Positions 22,923-35,034 are shown, counted from the stretch's first letter. The stretch: DNA of 64,000 nt from Tubulanus polymorphus (GCF_964204645.1 NC_134030.1:16127110-16191109), one strand, 5' to 3'. Notes: generated by a model not told the origin, from the sequence alone. A program made the numbers and translations.

Positions 22923-23526
22923 AGATTTATTTATATTCGAACCGCATAATATGTTAGTTACTGGAGTAACCAATTGTAGTAAAACACATTTCATATTAGA
23001 TTTGTTAGAAACTATTTATAAGAATCATTTTGATAATATAATATTATTCTGCCCCACTTATGAAATGAATAAAACATATAATAGAGATATAGTTAAGATG
23101 AAAAAGTTTATTATATTAGATCCTAAAATAGTAAAAGAAAATTTAGATAATTGTATAAAAATAGCAATTGATACTTATAAAGGATCAAATACATTATTCA
23201 TTGTAGATGATTGCGCAAATTTACATGATTCAAAAGTGAGAGAAAGTGAGTTATGTTATGTAGCTTTCTCTGGGAGACATTTTGGGATAACAACATGGGT
23301 TTTAAATCAAAAATATAATTCAATTGTTAAAGACTTTAGGGAGAATATAAGATTTCTAGTTTTATTCTACAATAAAGATAAAAAATCTATGCAAAAATCA
23401 TTGGAAGAAAATCAAATTATACCTACTGAGTTACATGATGAATATATGAATAAATTAAAGAATAATAAAGGTTCAAAATTATTACTGAGACTACAATTTC
23501 CATATGAATATAAATTTATAAAATAA
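22915..23526 (+). CDS. Packaging-type ATPase (A32/FtsK-HerA-like), copy A, altered P-loop
   Basis: 203 residues, open throughout. Walker A is at residues 17-24 but reads GVTNCSKT, where copy B has the canonical GVTKCGKT. Walker B is LFIVDDC with D98 and D99. The later FSGRHFGITTWVLNQKY and FRENIRFLVLFYN segments match DNA-packaging ATPases of Polintons and large DNA viruses, which pump the genome into capsids. The missing P-loop glycine probably abolishes ATP binding, so this copy is likely dead although the frame is intact. Confidence 0.87.
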   Translation: MNKDLFIFEPHNMLVTGVTNCSKTHFILDLLETIYKNHFDNIILFCPTYEMNKTYNRDIVKMKKFIILDPKIVKENLDNCIKIAIDTYKGSNTLFIVDDCANLHDSKVRESELCYVAFSGRHFGITTWVLNQKYNSIVKDFRENIRFLVLFYNKDKKSMQKSLEENQIIPTELHDEYMNKLKNNKGSKLLLRLQFPYEYKFIK

Positions 23527-23573
23527 CTATTTATAATTTGGAATATTATAGAAACTAAATTATATATCTATGT

Positions 23574-23646
23574 ACTAGACGTACGAGTAAGAAAGTAAGA
23601 TTCTTACCAAGAAAGTAAGATTCTTAGATTCTTACGTACGTCTAGT
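23574..23646. terminator. Palindromic hairpin between convergent gene blocks (copy A, first)
   Basis: ACTAGACGTACG at the left pairs with CGTACGTCTAGT at the right. Inner repeats GTAAGATTCTTAC also fold. It sits 48 bp after the ATPase stop, where plus- and minus-strand gene blocks meet. Its position suggests a two-way transcript end signal. Confidence 0.6.
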
Positions 23647-23788
23647 ATATAGATATATAAATTATTAAATGAATTATATAAAAATGAATAAATTATATGT
23701 TTTCTCTTAATAATAATAAAAATAGATTATATTATAACTATTTCTATACTTATATTAATAAGTTTATGTTTTTAATTTTTATGAAAAC

Positions 23789-23791
<3 letters not shown>

Positions 23792-23865
<74 letters not shown>
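23792..23865. repeat. (AT)n microsatellite, about 37 repeats
   Basis: Uninterrupted TA/AT dinucleotide run between the two hairpins of copy A. Copy B has no such expansion at the matching place. Confidence 0.97.
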
Positions 23866-23866
<1 letters not shown>

Positions 23867-23929
23867 CTAGATGTACGAGTAAGAAAGTAAGATTTCTTGG
23901 ATTCTTGGATTCTTACTCGTACGTCTAGT
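23866..23929. terminator. Palindromic hairpin between convergent gene blocks (copy A, second)
   Basis: ACTAGATGTACGAGTAAGAA pairs with TTCTTACTCGTACGTCTAGT. It is a second version of the 23574 hairpin and lies 31 bp from the stop of the minus-strand zinc-finger gene, so each convergent block ends near its own hairpin. Confidence 0.6.
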
Positions 23930-23959
23930 ATATAGTTATATAAATTAGTTTTATAACAA

Positions 23960-25187
23960 TTATTCTAATTTTGTTTCTAATATATTTATAAAATCATCTC
24001 TGTTTATATCTAATTCACCAAAAGTCTTAGGTAGATTTATTAATTTTAGTCGAGTCATCTTTGAATGATAATTAGTAGGTATATTAGCTTTTTCTCTTAA
24101 TTTTTCTAAGTATTCATCAAAATCATCATTATCAAAACCAAATTGATATCCAAAATGTTTTATTAGATAACTTAAATCTATTTTTCTAATATATAATAAT
24201 TTATATATTTGTTCAGGATTATCTTCTGCATAAGCTAATAATTTATCAAATAACAACTTATAGAATATATAATATTGGTTAGTTTTAGGATTAAAATATT
24301 TGATATATTTATTTGGGTTATTTAACAATGGTATCATACTCACCATTTTATAAACATTAATTAGATGTAACTTTGATTTATAATGAGTATTTTCATCAAC
24401 AGGTTCAATTTTTTTATTACAATATTGACACGTTTTATTTCTTTCTATTTCTTCTAATTTCTTTTCATGTTCTTCTAACTTCCTTTCATTTTCGATATGC
24501 GCTTGAGATTTTTTATGTTTAGAAAAATTACTTTTAGAAATATCTAAATCACAAATGTTACAATGTTTTTTCACCAATTGTTTCATTATCATTAGTTTCA
24601 ATTGTATCAACATTATCTGTTATATTATCTATGGTATCATTTGTTTCAATTGTATTAACATTATCTATGATATTATCTATTATATTATTATCAGATATAT
24701 TATTATCATTATTATTCTTTTCTTTTTCTATATGTTTATTTGATTTCTTATGTGATGCCCAATTTTTATATGATATATATTTCTTACATACATCACAATA
24801 TTTTTCCTTTGTCTTTTTGGTTTTGATATCAGGTTCAATCTTATCATTATTAGATGTAGTAGGTATTACATTATTAGGTGTAGAGGGTATTACATTATTA
24901 GATGTAGAAGGTATTACATTATTAGATGTAGAAGGTATTACATTATTAGATGTAGTAGATATTGCATTATTAGATGTAGAAGGTATTACATTATTATCAA
25001 TTACATTACTTAAATTATCAACAACACCACTTTTATTATTATCGATTTCTATTAGTTTAGTTTTATAGATTTTGAAAATAGGATCAAATATCAAAGCTAT
25101 ATTACAAGGTATTACATAATATAAACCATCATTATTTTCATGTGTATCGATGTATGGAATATATTTATATACTTTACCTCCTTCCAT
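23960..25187 (-). CDS. Three-finger zinc protein (copy A), one frameshift
   Basis: One gene broken by a homopolymer frameshift near 24575, where the first part (209 codons from the ATG at 25187) runs off and the second continues in another frame to 23960. Three U1-like Cys2-His2 fingers are visible: CDVCKKYISYKNWASH, CNICDLDISKSNFSKH and CQYCNKKIEPVDENTH. Between them lie Asn/Asp-rich linkers with a tandem NNVIPSTS repeat and a coiled-coil-like ERKLEEHEKKLEEIE stretch. The C-terminal domain (KLLFDKLLAYAEDNPEQIYKLL) is conserved in copy B. Likely a nucleic-acid-binding protein; its role is unknown. Confidence 0.7.
24843..24990 (-). repeat. In-frame 24-bp tandem repeat (NNVIPSTS)
   Basis: About six 24-bp units inside the zinc-finger gene of copy A encode NNVIPSTS and variants. 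The linker of copy B at the same place has instead repeats of NIETKIED, so this linker changes quickly. Confidence 0.85.
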
Positions 25188-25219
25188 TTATTATATAAAT
25201 TTTTATTAAAGTTAAAATT

Positions 25220-26467
25220 TTAATACATAACACTATTCAATTGAGAATTTACAATATTTAATTGCGCGTCAGATATAATATAAATGTGCATTTTGAAATT
25301 TTTGATTCCTTTATTCTTTGTCATGAATAAGTGTATTCCATCTTTAGTGTTTTGTAATTTTTTTCCAGAACCATGTAATGAATTATCCTCTGTTGTTCTA
25401 AAATCTAACCATAATGCGTATTTATTACCGGTATAATAATCAATTTGATTAATATTACAATTTTCAGATGATTTCACTTTTTTATTCATAAAATGTTTTC
25501 TAATTTCTGGCCATTGATCAATCATTCTCATTCCTTGACAAAATATTTTATTTGCTATTCCTTCGATAGTTATTTCTACTTTTGTTATTTCAGGATTATA
25601 ATAATTATCAACATTTATTGCGCCATTAGTATATGTTTTAATGGTAGAAAATATTAATATACCTTTAATAGATCTTCTTGGGAAGTTAATATTCTCATTA
25701 ATAATTTCATCATTTGCATAAATAGTTACAGTTTTAAATTTATCAATATAATCATATAATAATGAAAATCCTTGATTGTATTTAGTTTGAATTATACTTG
25801 AAATATTTTCATCAGTTACTGTATCATATTCTAAACATATATTCGATAATTTATAACCCATATCTTTATTAACGCTAGATATTACAATTTTATTAACAGG
25901 AGCAAATGTTATTTCGAATATAACATCTTCTTGAATTGCGTATTTATATAAAGGTGCATTGTTATTTATCAATTCAAAGTCTAATGGAATTTTATATTTG
26001 CTTCCATATATACTTTTTATCAATTTATCTACAGCATTAGTTAATATTGCATTACGTGCTTCTGATCTTAATTTATTTTGGTTTTCTGATTGGATGCCTT
26101 GAAATATCATATTATTTCTATTTTCTTTAGTTAACCATAAATCTTTATAATGCATAAATAAATTATAATCATCTAATGAGAAAACTGTTTCTGGACCAAT
26201 CTTTATAGTTAATTTTTTAATCAAATATCTTCCAACATTATCAACAACATAATTATTATTATTACCGATTACTTTTATATCGGCTGATAAATAAATACTA
26301 TTTGGAACATAAAAAGTATTTTGTATTAATCTAGGAATTCTAACATATAAAGTTTCATCGGGATTAATATTTGAAGGATTATGTGTAATTATATGATGTG
26401 ATCTTTCTGCTTTAATAGCATTAGATATTCTATGATTCTTAGAAGGATTGATATAACTCCCACTCAT
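25220..26467 (-). CDS. Capsid-type protein (F54H12.2-like, probable major capsid), copy A, intact
   Basis: 415 residues, complete frame. Characteristic blocks are SHHIITHNPSNINPDETLYVR near the start, VGRYLIKKLTIKIGPETVFS, DLWLTKENRNNM and IVEN-type NINFPRRSIKGILI. This is the family often labelled uncharacterized protein F54H12.2-like in invertebrates and found in Polinton-like elements. The all-beta character and repeated strand pattern fit a double jelly-roll major capsid protein, but the fold is inferred, not shown. It is preceded by the T-run start block (AATTTTTTT...AAATAAATG) and is the best-preserved virion-type gene in the window. Confidence 0.75.
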   Translation of the reverse strand: MSGSYINPSKNHRISNAIKAERSHHIITHNPSNINPDETLYVRIPRLIQNTFYVPNSIYLSADIKVIGNNNNYVVDNVGRYLIKKLTIKIGPETVFSLDDYNLFMHYKDLWLTKENRNNMIFQGIQSENQNKLRSEARNAILTNAVDKLIKSIYGSKYKIPLDFELINNNAPLYKYAIQEDVIFEITFAPVNKIVISSVNKDMGYKLSNICLEYDTVTDENISSIIQTKYNQGFSLLYDYIDKFKTVTIYANDEIINENINFPRRSIKGILIFSTIKTYTNGAINVDNYYNPEITKVEITIEGIANKIFCQGMRMIDQWPEIRKHFMNKKVKSSENCNINQIDYYTGNKYALWLDFRTTEDNSLHGSGKKLQNTKDGIHLFMTKNKGIKNFKMHIYIISDAQLNIVNSQLNSVMY

Positions 26468-26487
26468 TTATTTAACAAAAAAATTAA

Positions 26488-27956
26488 TTATTTATTTTTA
26501 ATCATGTTTACTAGCCCAAAAATAATTGCACTTACAACTGTAATTAAAAATAAAATAATATGTTCAGCAGCAAAGTTAATAATGTTTCCTGCAGATTTCA
26601 ATATAAAACCAACAATTGATGCAATAATTCCTGGCAATGCTGCAGCAGATTTCTTTGATAGTTCCCATAAATATTTTGCTAATTTCTTTAAACCATCCTT
26701 AACTTTATCTTGTATAGGATTATTATCATTCGGGGGTTTATCCGGTTTATTGGGAGTAGGAGTAGATTTTAAAGCATTTGATATAGCTAAACCAATTGTT
26801 GTAAATAACATAGTTACAGCTGTTAGAATTGAAAGAATTGTTATTCCTTCTAATTTAAATAATAATTTTATTCTATCTTTCAATGATATTTCAGAATTTG
26901 GTTTAATCAACAAATCTTTAAAAATAACTTTTAATCTATTAATATTAAAATCATATGATTTTAATAATAATTTAATTTCTTCTTTCTGTACTTCTAAATT
27001 ATCTTTTAAATTATTAATTTCTTTTTCTAATCGTAATTCTTTTTGCCTATATTCTATTTCATCAATTACTTGATGATCTAAATCAGACTTTAATTGTTCT
27101 ATTTCTTTATTTTTATCAGTAAATTCTTTTTCTAAAGTTCTAATTTTAAAATCTCTTATACTTTTATCATGCGCAATTTTATCAGATGCATGTCTAATAC
27201 TTTCAATTTCTCTAATTGCTTCAACAGAAAATATATTATTTAAGTCTTCTAATGTTTGATCTGTTGCATCAAGTAATCCATTCGGTAAAAGTTTTTCAAT
27301 TGGAACTTCATTTGATTTAAGTTTACTAGTTTTGGAAGTTTTATTCTGTTCAGAAATTGTTTCTGTTTCTAAATTATTTTTGATTGTTTCAAATAATTCA
27401 TTAATTCTTTGTTTAAATACTCTTTTATTTTGATCTATTTCTTCTTGTGTTACATCTTCTATTTCATTACTATTTCTTATTCTCTTAATTCTAGATAGTA
27501 ATGAGTCAGTCTTAAGCAAAGTTAATTTTGCTATTATTTTTCTTCTTTTTTATTAGAGATATTAATATAATAATCCGAATCATCTTTCAAACTATAATAA
27601 TATTAACCATCTAAAAACTTTAATTCTTTTACTAAAAGTCTGGCGCCTCTATCATTTATATTATATCCAGAATCTTTAAATTCATGTTGAAAATTATACA
27701 TAAATTCATAATTTTCTATATGTTTTCTTTCTAAACCTGGGTCAAAATTTTCAATAGGTATTCTCGATCCAGTTCTTCTATCATGTTCATCTGTTGATGG
27801 GGCTTTAGAACCACTATCTGCTAAATTAGAATTATATGCTGATTCATTACCATCATCAATATTATTATCAGCAGTGATATAATCATCATTGTTAGTATTG
27901 GCATTATCATTATTTCCCCTGTTTTCCATTTCATAATCTTCTCCACCTTCTGCCAT
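26488..27956 (-). CDS. Coiled-coil and multi-helix membrane protein (copy A), one nonsense codon
   Basis: Starts at 27956 and runs to 26488 (about 489 codons) with one in-frame TAA near 27601 where copy B has a sense codon. The N-terminus is Asn/Asp-rich, then DSGYNINDRGARLLVKEL, a long charged coiled coil (residues ~240-320) and a C-terminal part with hydrophobic helices (ITILSILTAVTMLFTTIGLA; AALPGIIASIVGFIL; IILFLITVVSAIIFGL) split by a Pro-rich TPTPNKPDKPPND. This C-terminal block is familiar from Polinton-like elements of other invertebrates. Probably a virion or membrane-remodelling protein; no enzyme motif is present. Confidence 0.7.
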
Positions 27957-27978
27957 TTACATAATAAAAAAATTAAAA

Positions 27979-30900
27979 TTAAAAATATAATATTCCTCCT
28001 ATAACAATTCCTATACAAGTTAAAGCTAATTTAGCATTTTCATGGGATTTATTATCATCATTTAGTTTAATTATATCATGTCGAATATTATCAGTTCTAA
28101 AATTTTCTGATGTATTGTAATCTTTTATTTTAGAATCATTATTTAATTTAATATTCTTAGTTTTAGTTTCTGTTGATTGAATATGTTTTTTATTTTTTTC
28201 ACCTTCCATTAATTTTGGAGCAGTAATAATCTTTTTATTTATATCATTTAATCCAAATGAATTATTTATTGTTGCAGTTTTAATTAGATTATTATAACCA
28301 ATTATTTTTCCCATCTTTAATAAGAAATGTTGTAAATGGCGTCCGGCTGTTAAGATGTGTTGGTACAGTGGAGATTTAAAGTTTCATTTCGATGTCCTTC
28401 CACACTTGCTTGATTTATTAGATCTACTCAATCTATGCAGTGCTGTTCTTCTGAATGAGACAACGAAGTGTACAAACAAATAAGGTAACTTTTTACTGGT
28501 ATTTAGTGGTTCTATAGTATTAATCTATAGATATCGTCGATAGTCTGTCCTTAAGTCGTTCACACCGTAGTTGCCAAACGTTACCATAGAGACGTTGTGT
28601 ACCTGTCAAAAAGTCACGGTCGACTGGAGATAATCTAAGTATGGGTAGACCGAAGAAAGATCGCTCGACGAAAACCTGCCACCGCTACCGCAGATAACAA
28701 AGGCACAACGCCGAGTAACAATAACGTTGAACCCGCGTCAAATACTCAAAGCGCTCCGAAACAACAAACTCTGATCACGCCAGTCACTAGTACCCCGACT
28801 GCAGCCTCAGACCCCGAATCGAGGAAAAGATTCCCCTCTGAAGAATTCTCACCTCGTGAAGGTATAAAAAAACCCAATATTCCTCCAAACGTGAATCAAC
28901 AGGCAACGAGGCCACATAATGAAAATTTCCCCGTAGACGAAATTGCGAGCACCGTCTCGAACCTGCTAAATAACGAGGAATCAACCGCGGGTCTAGTGAA
29001 CCGAATCGTGTCGGCCATAAAGTTCACATTTCAAAATCAACTGGAACATCTGGTAAAAAACGATCGATGATCAAAACGAAGTCATAGCTGATCTTAGTGC
29101 GAAACTGGATCACCAGGAACAATATTCCAGGCGAAACAATATCATTGTAAACGGTATAAAAGAAAATTCTTCCGAAAACACGGACCAAATAATTCTAGAT
29201 CTCGCACGTAAGATCATGCCTGATGACGCTCCCGCGATGGAACTCCGAGATATCGATCGATCTCATCGCCTCGGGCCCAAAAGAGATGGAACAAACCGCC
29301 CGATTATCTGTAAATTCGTCACTCACCGAGCGCGGCAATACGTGTTGGTTAATCGTAAAAAGCTCCCTAAAGATGTTTACGCTAATGAAGACCTGACGAA
29401 AAGACACCAGGCGATTCTGTACGAAGTCCGAAAATTATGGAAATCTAAGCGTATTTACGGTTTTTACGTTCGCGATGGTAAAATACTCGTCATTAAAACC
29501 GAGCGCGAGAAAGCGATTGAAATCAGCGACCATTCATCAATATCGGCTCTCAACGAGGAATCAACCCCATCAGCGAACCCGAACGACACCACATACTACT
29601 AATCCGATCCCGTCAACAATTGCGTTGCATTCGTGTTTTGTTCATATCTGAAATCCGTACACTTCTATGTTCGACCCCGTTAGCGAACTCGAACGACTCC
29701 GCGTACTAGTGTTCCGATCCGTTCATTATATACTTACATCACATTGTGTTCCGTCCATCGTGATATCCGTACCATACCCTTCTACCTACAAACCTAACCT
29801 ATTCTACGATCCGTTGCGAAATTAGACCCTTTAAGGGACTAAATGTTGCATTGTGCATTACTTTCCGTTTCCGTTTAAATTACGCACCTTCCTTTCAACG
29901 ACTCGACAGAATAATTCATACCGTTTCGATGGGCACTAAAAATCGCTCCATGGTCCGCACTGCGTTAATTGTCTCGGCGATCCTTAACGTTCGATATGAA
30001 CGAAATCCGAGACTAAGGAAAGTCTCTAACAAAACCTCTTTTAGTATATATTTGTGGTGTACAAATTCTGTTGACTTAACTGTATTTCACTTCGTTTATT
30101 GTTGAATTTGATAATATGATACTAGATGTAAATTCAAAAGGTGTTACATTTCTTTTTAAATCATGCATTTATTCGAACTCTCAATTCAATTCTGTGTCTG
30201 GACTCGAGATTGTACCTCCTTTAAACCTCTTCCTTATTATCAATGAGTTATAATAGGGAACTTTATTTTCTCTACTCATCGACTCGTTTGTTGGTTACTA
30301 TCCGAGCGAATCGGAATATAAAACTACTTGTTATCCTTCCTTGAATACGTAGACATTTGGTGTATAGTGATATGTAACACGTCTGCCCGTTCTATTTTTT
30401 ATTTTTTTTTCTTTGTTGACTCGAATCACATTGTGGCTGTAAAAGAACAAATTGTAGAAAACCATACCCTAAGCGCTACATAGAACACACAATACCCCTT
30501 CCCATAACCTATCATTAGTACATTTTGATTAATTTTCGATAATATAACTCCAGTGCGATATCCCCAAGTTATCATCACTATTACTCTGCATATGCGATTA
30601 ATACTGTGTACATGTCTAAAGGACAAACATTTTTTGTTGTTGTTGTTTCCAATTTTTCTACTGTGTAACCATCTACCCGCATTTCGCCTGTAAATTATGT
30701 TTCATGATGATATATTTTTGGATAGTGAGAAGGATCCCCCGACACTACTTATTATTCCATTGACTCGCTAAACGCTCTTGTGAACACCAACGACCAACAG
30801 AGTGGATTATTTCTATACCACACCAATGTTAGAAGCATGAACAAAAACTTTGAAAATTTAAGAGATACAATAACTAGTATAAACTTTTCACCCACAGTCA

Positions 30901-33900
30901 TTGGGATATCCGAAACGTGGGCGCTAGACGATCACGATAATGACGTATTATACAAACTAGACGGGTACAATAGCTTTTTCTTAAATCGTCATTTTAACCA
31001 TGCAGGCGGTGTGGCTATATACATCGATGACCATTACCATTGTAAAGTACGTAACGACCTGGGTATAGAAAGTAACACTTTTGAATTGTTATTTTGTGAA
31101 TTGTCGATTTCACGTAATGAACAAATATTAGTCGGTGTCTTATATCGACAAGGAGGTCAACCAATTGATCAGTTTACCAATGAACTTAATTCAACATTAG
31201 CTAAATTGCCTAAAAATAACGTCTTCATTATGGGCGACATCAATATAGATCTCATCAAAGCATCCACGCACAACAAGACCCACGACTTCTTAAATAACAT
31301 GGTTTCGCATTCATTACAACCTCTTATTTTAAAACCAACAAGAGTCACCGAAACGTCAGCAACCTGTATTGACCACATATATACCAATGTTGACAACCAA
31401 CGATCCGGCATATTGACTACTGATATTTCAGACCATTATTCTACCTTTGTTATTTACCCGCGTGCTCGACGGCTTAAAAATGCACCGTACATTATCCATT
31501 TTAGACCTATCAATGAACTCAATATTTCGGATTTTAAAGCGCGCTTGGCCAACGAAGACTGGAGTGACATATACACAACCAATGATCCCAACGTAGCATA
31601 CAATCTCTTTTTCACGAGATACAAGATGCTCTACGACTTAAGTTTTCCTATTCTAACTAAAAATGTAACTCGTCCTTCGTGTAAACCCTGGCTGTCCGAG
31701 GGCTTACTAAATTCTGTCAAAACCAAATTGAAATATTACCGAATATACAAACGAACTAAGCGCGCTGATCATCACGAACGTTACAAGAAATATCGCAACA
31801 GGTTGAATCGATTGCTTAAAGCTGCGCAGAAACAGCACTTCGCACGAGCATTAATTGCTGCGAAACATGACCTGAAAAAAACTTGGTCGATTCTAAACCA
31901 AGTTATCGGTAGCCCTAAAGATATGCCCACCATTTAGAGACATAAATGGTGTAGACCTTGACCCTTTAGATGTAGCCAATAAATTCAATTCTTTCTTTAC
32001 TAACGTTGGTAGAAACTTAGCGGACAAAATTCCAACAACCGAAATCTCTCCCCTATCATACCTCCAACCCGATTCTTCAAATAACCTGTTCCTAAACCCA
32101 ATTATTCAGCAGGACATTTTATATATTGTCAGTAATTTTGATGCTAATAAAGGTGCTGGGCCTGATGATATAAAACCTAAAATTGCTAAGTCTGCCATCT
32201 CTGAAATAATGGAACCATTACTATACATCTTCAATAAGTCATATTCAACGGGGATAGTTCCCGACGCTCTTAAAATCGCCAAAGTTACCCCAATTCATAA
32301 AGGCGGTGATAAAAATGAAATCACTAACTACAGACCTATATCAGTCCTTTCGTTCTTTTCTAAAATCCTAGAAAAAATTACCTACGCCCGTATAATATCC
32401 TTTGTTGATAATCATCATATCCTTAACCCTCATCAATATGGCTTTAGGAAAAATTCATCTACGGAACTTGCACTGCTTGACTTTACAGATCATATCTCAA
32501 AACAGGTTGAAAAGGGCCAATTCTCAATAAGTATTTTCATTGATTTATCGAAAGCTTTCGATACAATCGACCACTCAATTTTGATCCAAAACTACACAGA
32601 TTAGGCATAAGAGGCTTACCGAATGATTGGATTAAAAGTTATTTATCAAATCGTAAACAATATGTAGGCTACAACAAATCTCCTTCCAGTTATCAGCCCA
32701 TCTCGCACGGTGTCCCACAAGGTTCTATTCTTGGACCATTACTTTTTCTTTTGTGTGTAAATGACATAATACATGTTTGTAAGTTATTCAAGTTTATACT
32801 GTTTGCTGACGACACGACCATTTCTTGTAGCAACAAAGATCCTATAGAATTAATTCGTGCCGTAAACCGCGAACTGATAAAACTATCTACGTGGTTTAGA
32901 GCAAACAAACTCTCGTTGAATGTAAAGAAAACAAGCTACATGAAGTTTGGAAATTTTAGATTACCAGACAATACAGAAATCAGAATAGACAATCAACCTG
33001 TTGCTCATTCGTGCACCAACAAATTTCTTGGTGTGATTTTTGATGAAAACCTAAACTGGTCAGCACATACTGCCTATACATCTGCCAAAGTTTCACGTGC
33101 TATTGGTTTATTGTTCAAAGCCCACAAATGTCTACCCCAGCCCATTTTGCCCACACTTTATAATTCCTTAGTTTTACCATATTTCCAATACTGCAACATT
33201 GTCTGGGGACGTACATATCCAATCCGTCTGTATCATCTTAGCATCCTACAGAAACGGGCTTTACGACTTGTATATAATGTACCTTACCTAGCACACTCGA
33301 GTCCACTCTTTAAACTAGGCAATCACCTTAAATTAACTGACATTAATAAGCTCCAAACAGCAAGCTTCATTTTCAAGCTGACGTGCAACAAGGTACCTAA
33401 TACCCTACGACATATTCTTTCATATAGGTCTGGTCAGCAACATCATATTCTACGAAATGCCAATAATTTAAATATACCGCAACATCGCACTACTAAACGC
33501 TCGTTCTCTATTAGTATAGCAGGCCCAAAGTTTTGGAATTCTTTACCAATCAACATCCGAAATAGTTCATCTCTTTATAGTTTCAAGCACAATCTCAAGA
33601 AGCAACTCATGTCAACCTATTAATCAACATCTAAAATCTTGAGCAAACCAAAATACTATAAATGTGTAGAAATTTATTTTATTTTATCTTTTTAGGGATT
33701 ATATCTCATTCGTCGAAATGGGAGGACTTTTCTATTCTTCTTAAATTATCCCGTTAATTAATCAATAACAGTCTACCATCAATTAATCCCATGGCTAGTT
33801 TATGCTATAACGTAGAATTTTGCATCCTTCTCATTATCCAAATAGCATCATTCCATAATTCTCAATGTTCCTTCTTTTCATAATTGCATTTTTTTTGTTA

Positions 33901-35018
33901 TTTGCTCCAGGGCCTCGGCTTGACAATCACTTAATGATTTCCGAGGTGATGATTGTCATGTATTATACATAAACATTTTGTAACAATTATGTATTTATAT
34001 TTGTATCGTGATAATCATCAAATAAATCAAATCAAAATAATACTAAATCATTAGAAATAATAAATAGATTAGGACCTATACAATAATTTAATCTAATATG
34101 TGATTTATCTAAATAATTTTGATATCTTACAATGTTTTCCGGAATCGATCTATTTTTATCATTATGAATTGAATCTTCAAATAATACTTTGAATTGGTTC
34201 TGCGCATCAAATGAAGTGTTATCATTTCCAATTATTGGGGATCTTGTTTCAACTTGCGCACCTAAAATACATATCAAATAAGTTCTAATAGATTGATTTA
34301 TTCTTTGTATACCAGCTTTAGTAAAACCTTCACTATTTTCTAAAATGAAATTAACCCAACCATTATTGTTTTGTTGTTGTATATTATTATAATATTTTGG
34401 TAATTCATTCCAATTTAGTGTTCTTATATCTGAATTTGTCATTATTTTTCCAAATCCTTTAGTATATAATATTCCCAATCCACCCATTGTTCCAATTTTT
34501 GCTCTAAAATCTTTATTTGAATTAATATTAAATTCATTACATATTTTATAAAACTTAGAAAAATTAATATTATTATTCAATTCTTTAAGATATTTTGAAC
34601 CTGGTAAAGGACATTCTAATTCATCTAATATTAATTTTATTTGAAAATATGTATGAAATCTAAAAAGTGATAACATCAATGGTAAACTTGGTTTGTTTGA
34701 ATGATCATTCCAACTAATTCCACATCCTGTTGTTGCGCAATAAACAGCAAAATTTAATTGGTTCTGCCAATACTTCATATTAGATTTTAATAACCATTGT
34801 TTTGCCTCATTTAAATTTTTAAAATTAATTGTATACACATGAAATATATTTTCCATCTTTACATGAAAATTATTACTTTCAGTAACATAAATATATAAAT
34901 CAATTAATGAATCTAAAACTTCATTTCTATATCTAATATATTTATTAAAATCTATTGCAGGAATATTATATTTAATTGATTTATTATATTGGAAAGCTTT
35001 TGGAAAACTATCTGCCAT
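27979..35018 (-). CDS. Large structural-type protein (copy A), split by a LINE
   Basis: The N-terminal 327 residues (35018 to ~34037) and the C-terminal ~110 (about 28317-27979) are separated by the LINE. Copy B shows both parts in one gene of ~460 codons. Conserved blocks are KYWQNQLNFAVYCATTGCG, EGFTKAGIQRINQSIRTYL, ILGAQVETRSPIIG and, after the insertion, IIGYNNLIKTATINNSFGLN. The last residues form a membrane segment (LALTCIGIVIGGILYF). I recall this family beside F54H12.2-like genes in invertebrate Polinton-like elements. It lacks enzyme motifs, so a virion role is inferred. In copy A the insertion destroys the gene. Confidence 0.7.
28641..29602 (+). pseudogene. LINE ORF1 (L1-type RNA-binding protein), frameshifted
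   Basis: It begins MGRPKKDRSTK, an AT-hook-like start, then breaks frame near 28680 and again near 29065. The central part has HQEQYSRRNNIIVNGI and DIDRSHRLGP followed by RPIICKFV and VYANEDLTKRHQAIL, the RRM and C-terminal domains of L1-type ORF1 proteins, which coat LINE RNA as a chaperone. The stretch from 29216 to 29602 is fully open. Confidence 0.75.
29603..30729 (+). other. LINE inter-ORF spacer
   Basis: About 1.1 kb between ORF1 and ORF2 of the LINE with no protein-like frame. It is rich in CGA/TCG words and contains two similar stretches (around CGAACCCGAACGACACC and CGAACTCGAACGACTCC), probably an old duplication. Confidence 0.45.
30731..33623 (+). pseudogene. LINE ORF2: AP endonuclease and reverse transcriptase, two frame breaks
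   Basis: The endonuclease is at 30780-31480: HTNVRSMNKNFE, IGISETWA, MGDINIDL, CIDHIYTN and SDHYSTF. The reverse transcriptase follows with KVTPIHKGGDKNEITNYRPIS, FIDLSKAFDTIDH, GVPQGSILGPLLF and the catalytic LFADDTT near 32803-32823. Frame breaks fall near 31930 and 32590. The tail (AHSSPLFKLGNHLKL; GPKFWNSLP) is the usual C-terminal region of CR1/Jockey-like ORF2. It would copy LINE RNA by target-primed reverse transcription. There is no clear ATG at the start. Confidence 0.85.
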
Positions 35019-35034
35019 TTATATAATTAAAAAA

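Larger units (their letters stand above)
28319..34037 (+). mobile_element. CR1/Jockey-group LINE, near full length, inserted in copy A
   Basis: About 5.7 kb with a 5' leader, an L1-type ORF1, an endonuclease-reverse transcriptase ORF2 and a 3' end in AATAAATCAAATCAAA. Comparison with copy B gives the empty site; a short TAATA-like duplication flanks it. Frameshifts in both ORFs show it is inactive. The clade is judged from the endonuclease and reverse transcriptase motifs only. Confidence 0.85.

Noticed and set aside
26432-27073. 213-codon plus-strand ORF
   Set aside because: Antisense shadow of the coiled-coil/membrane gene, caused by AT-rich codons; the same applies to 55491-55003 on the other strand.
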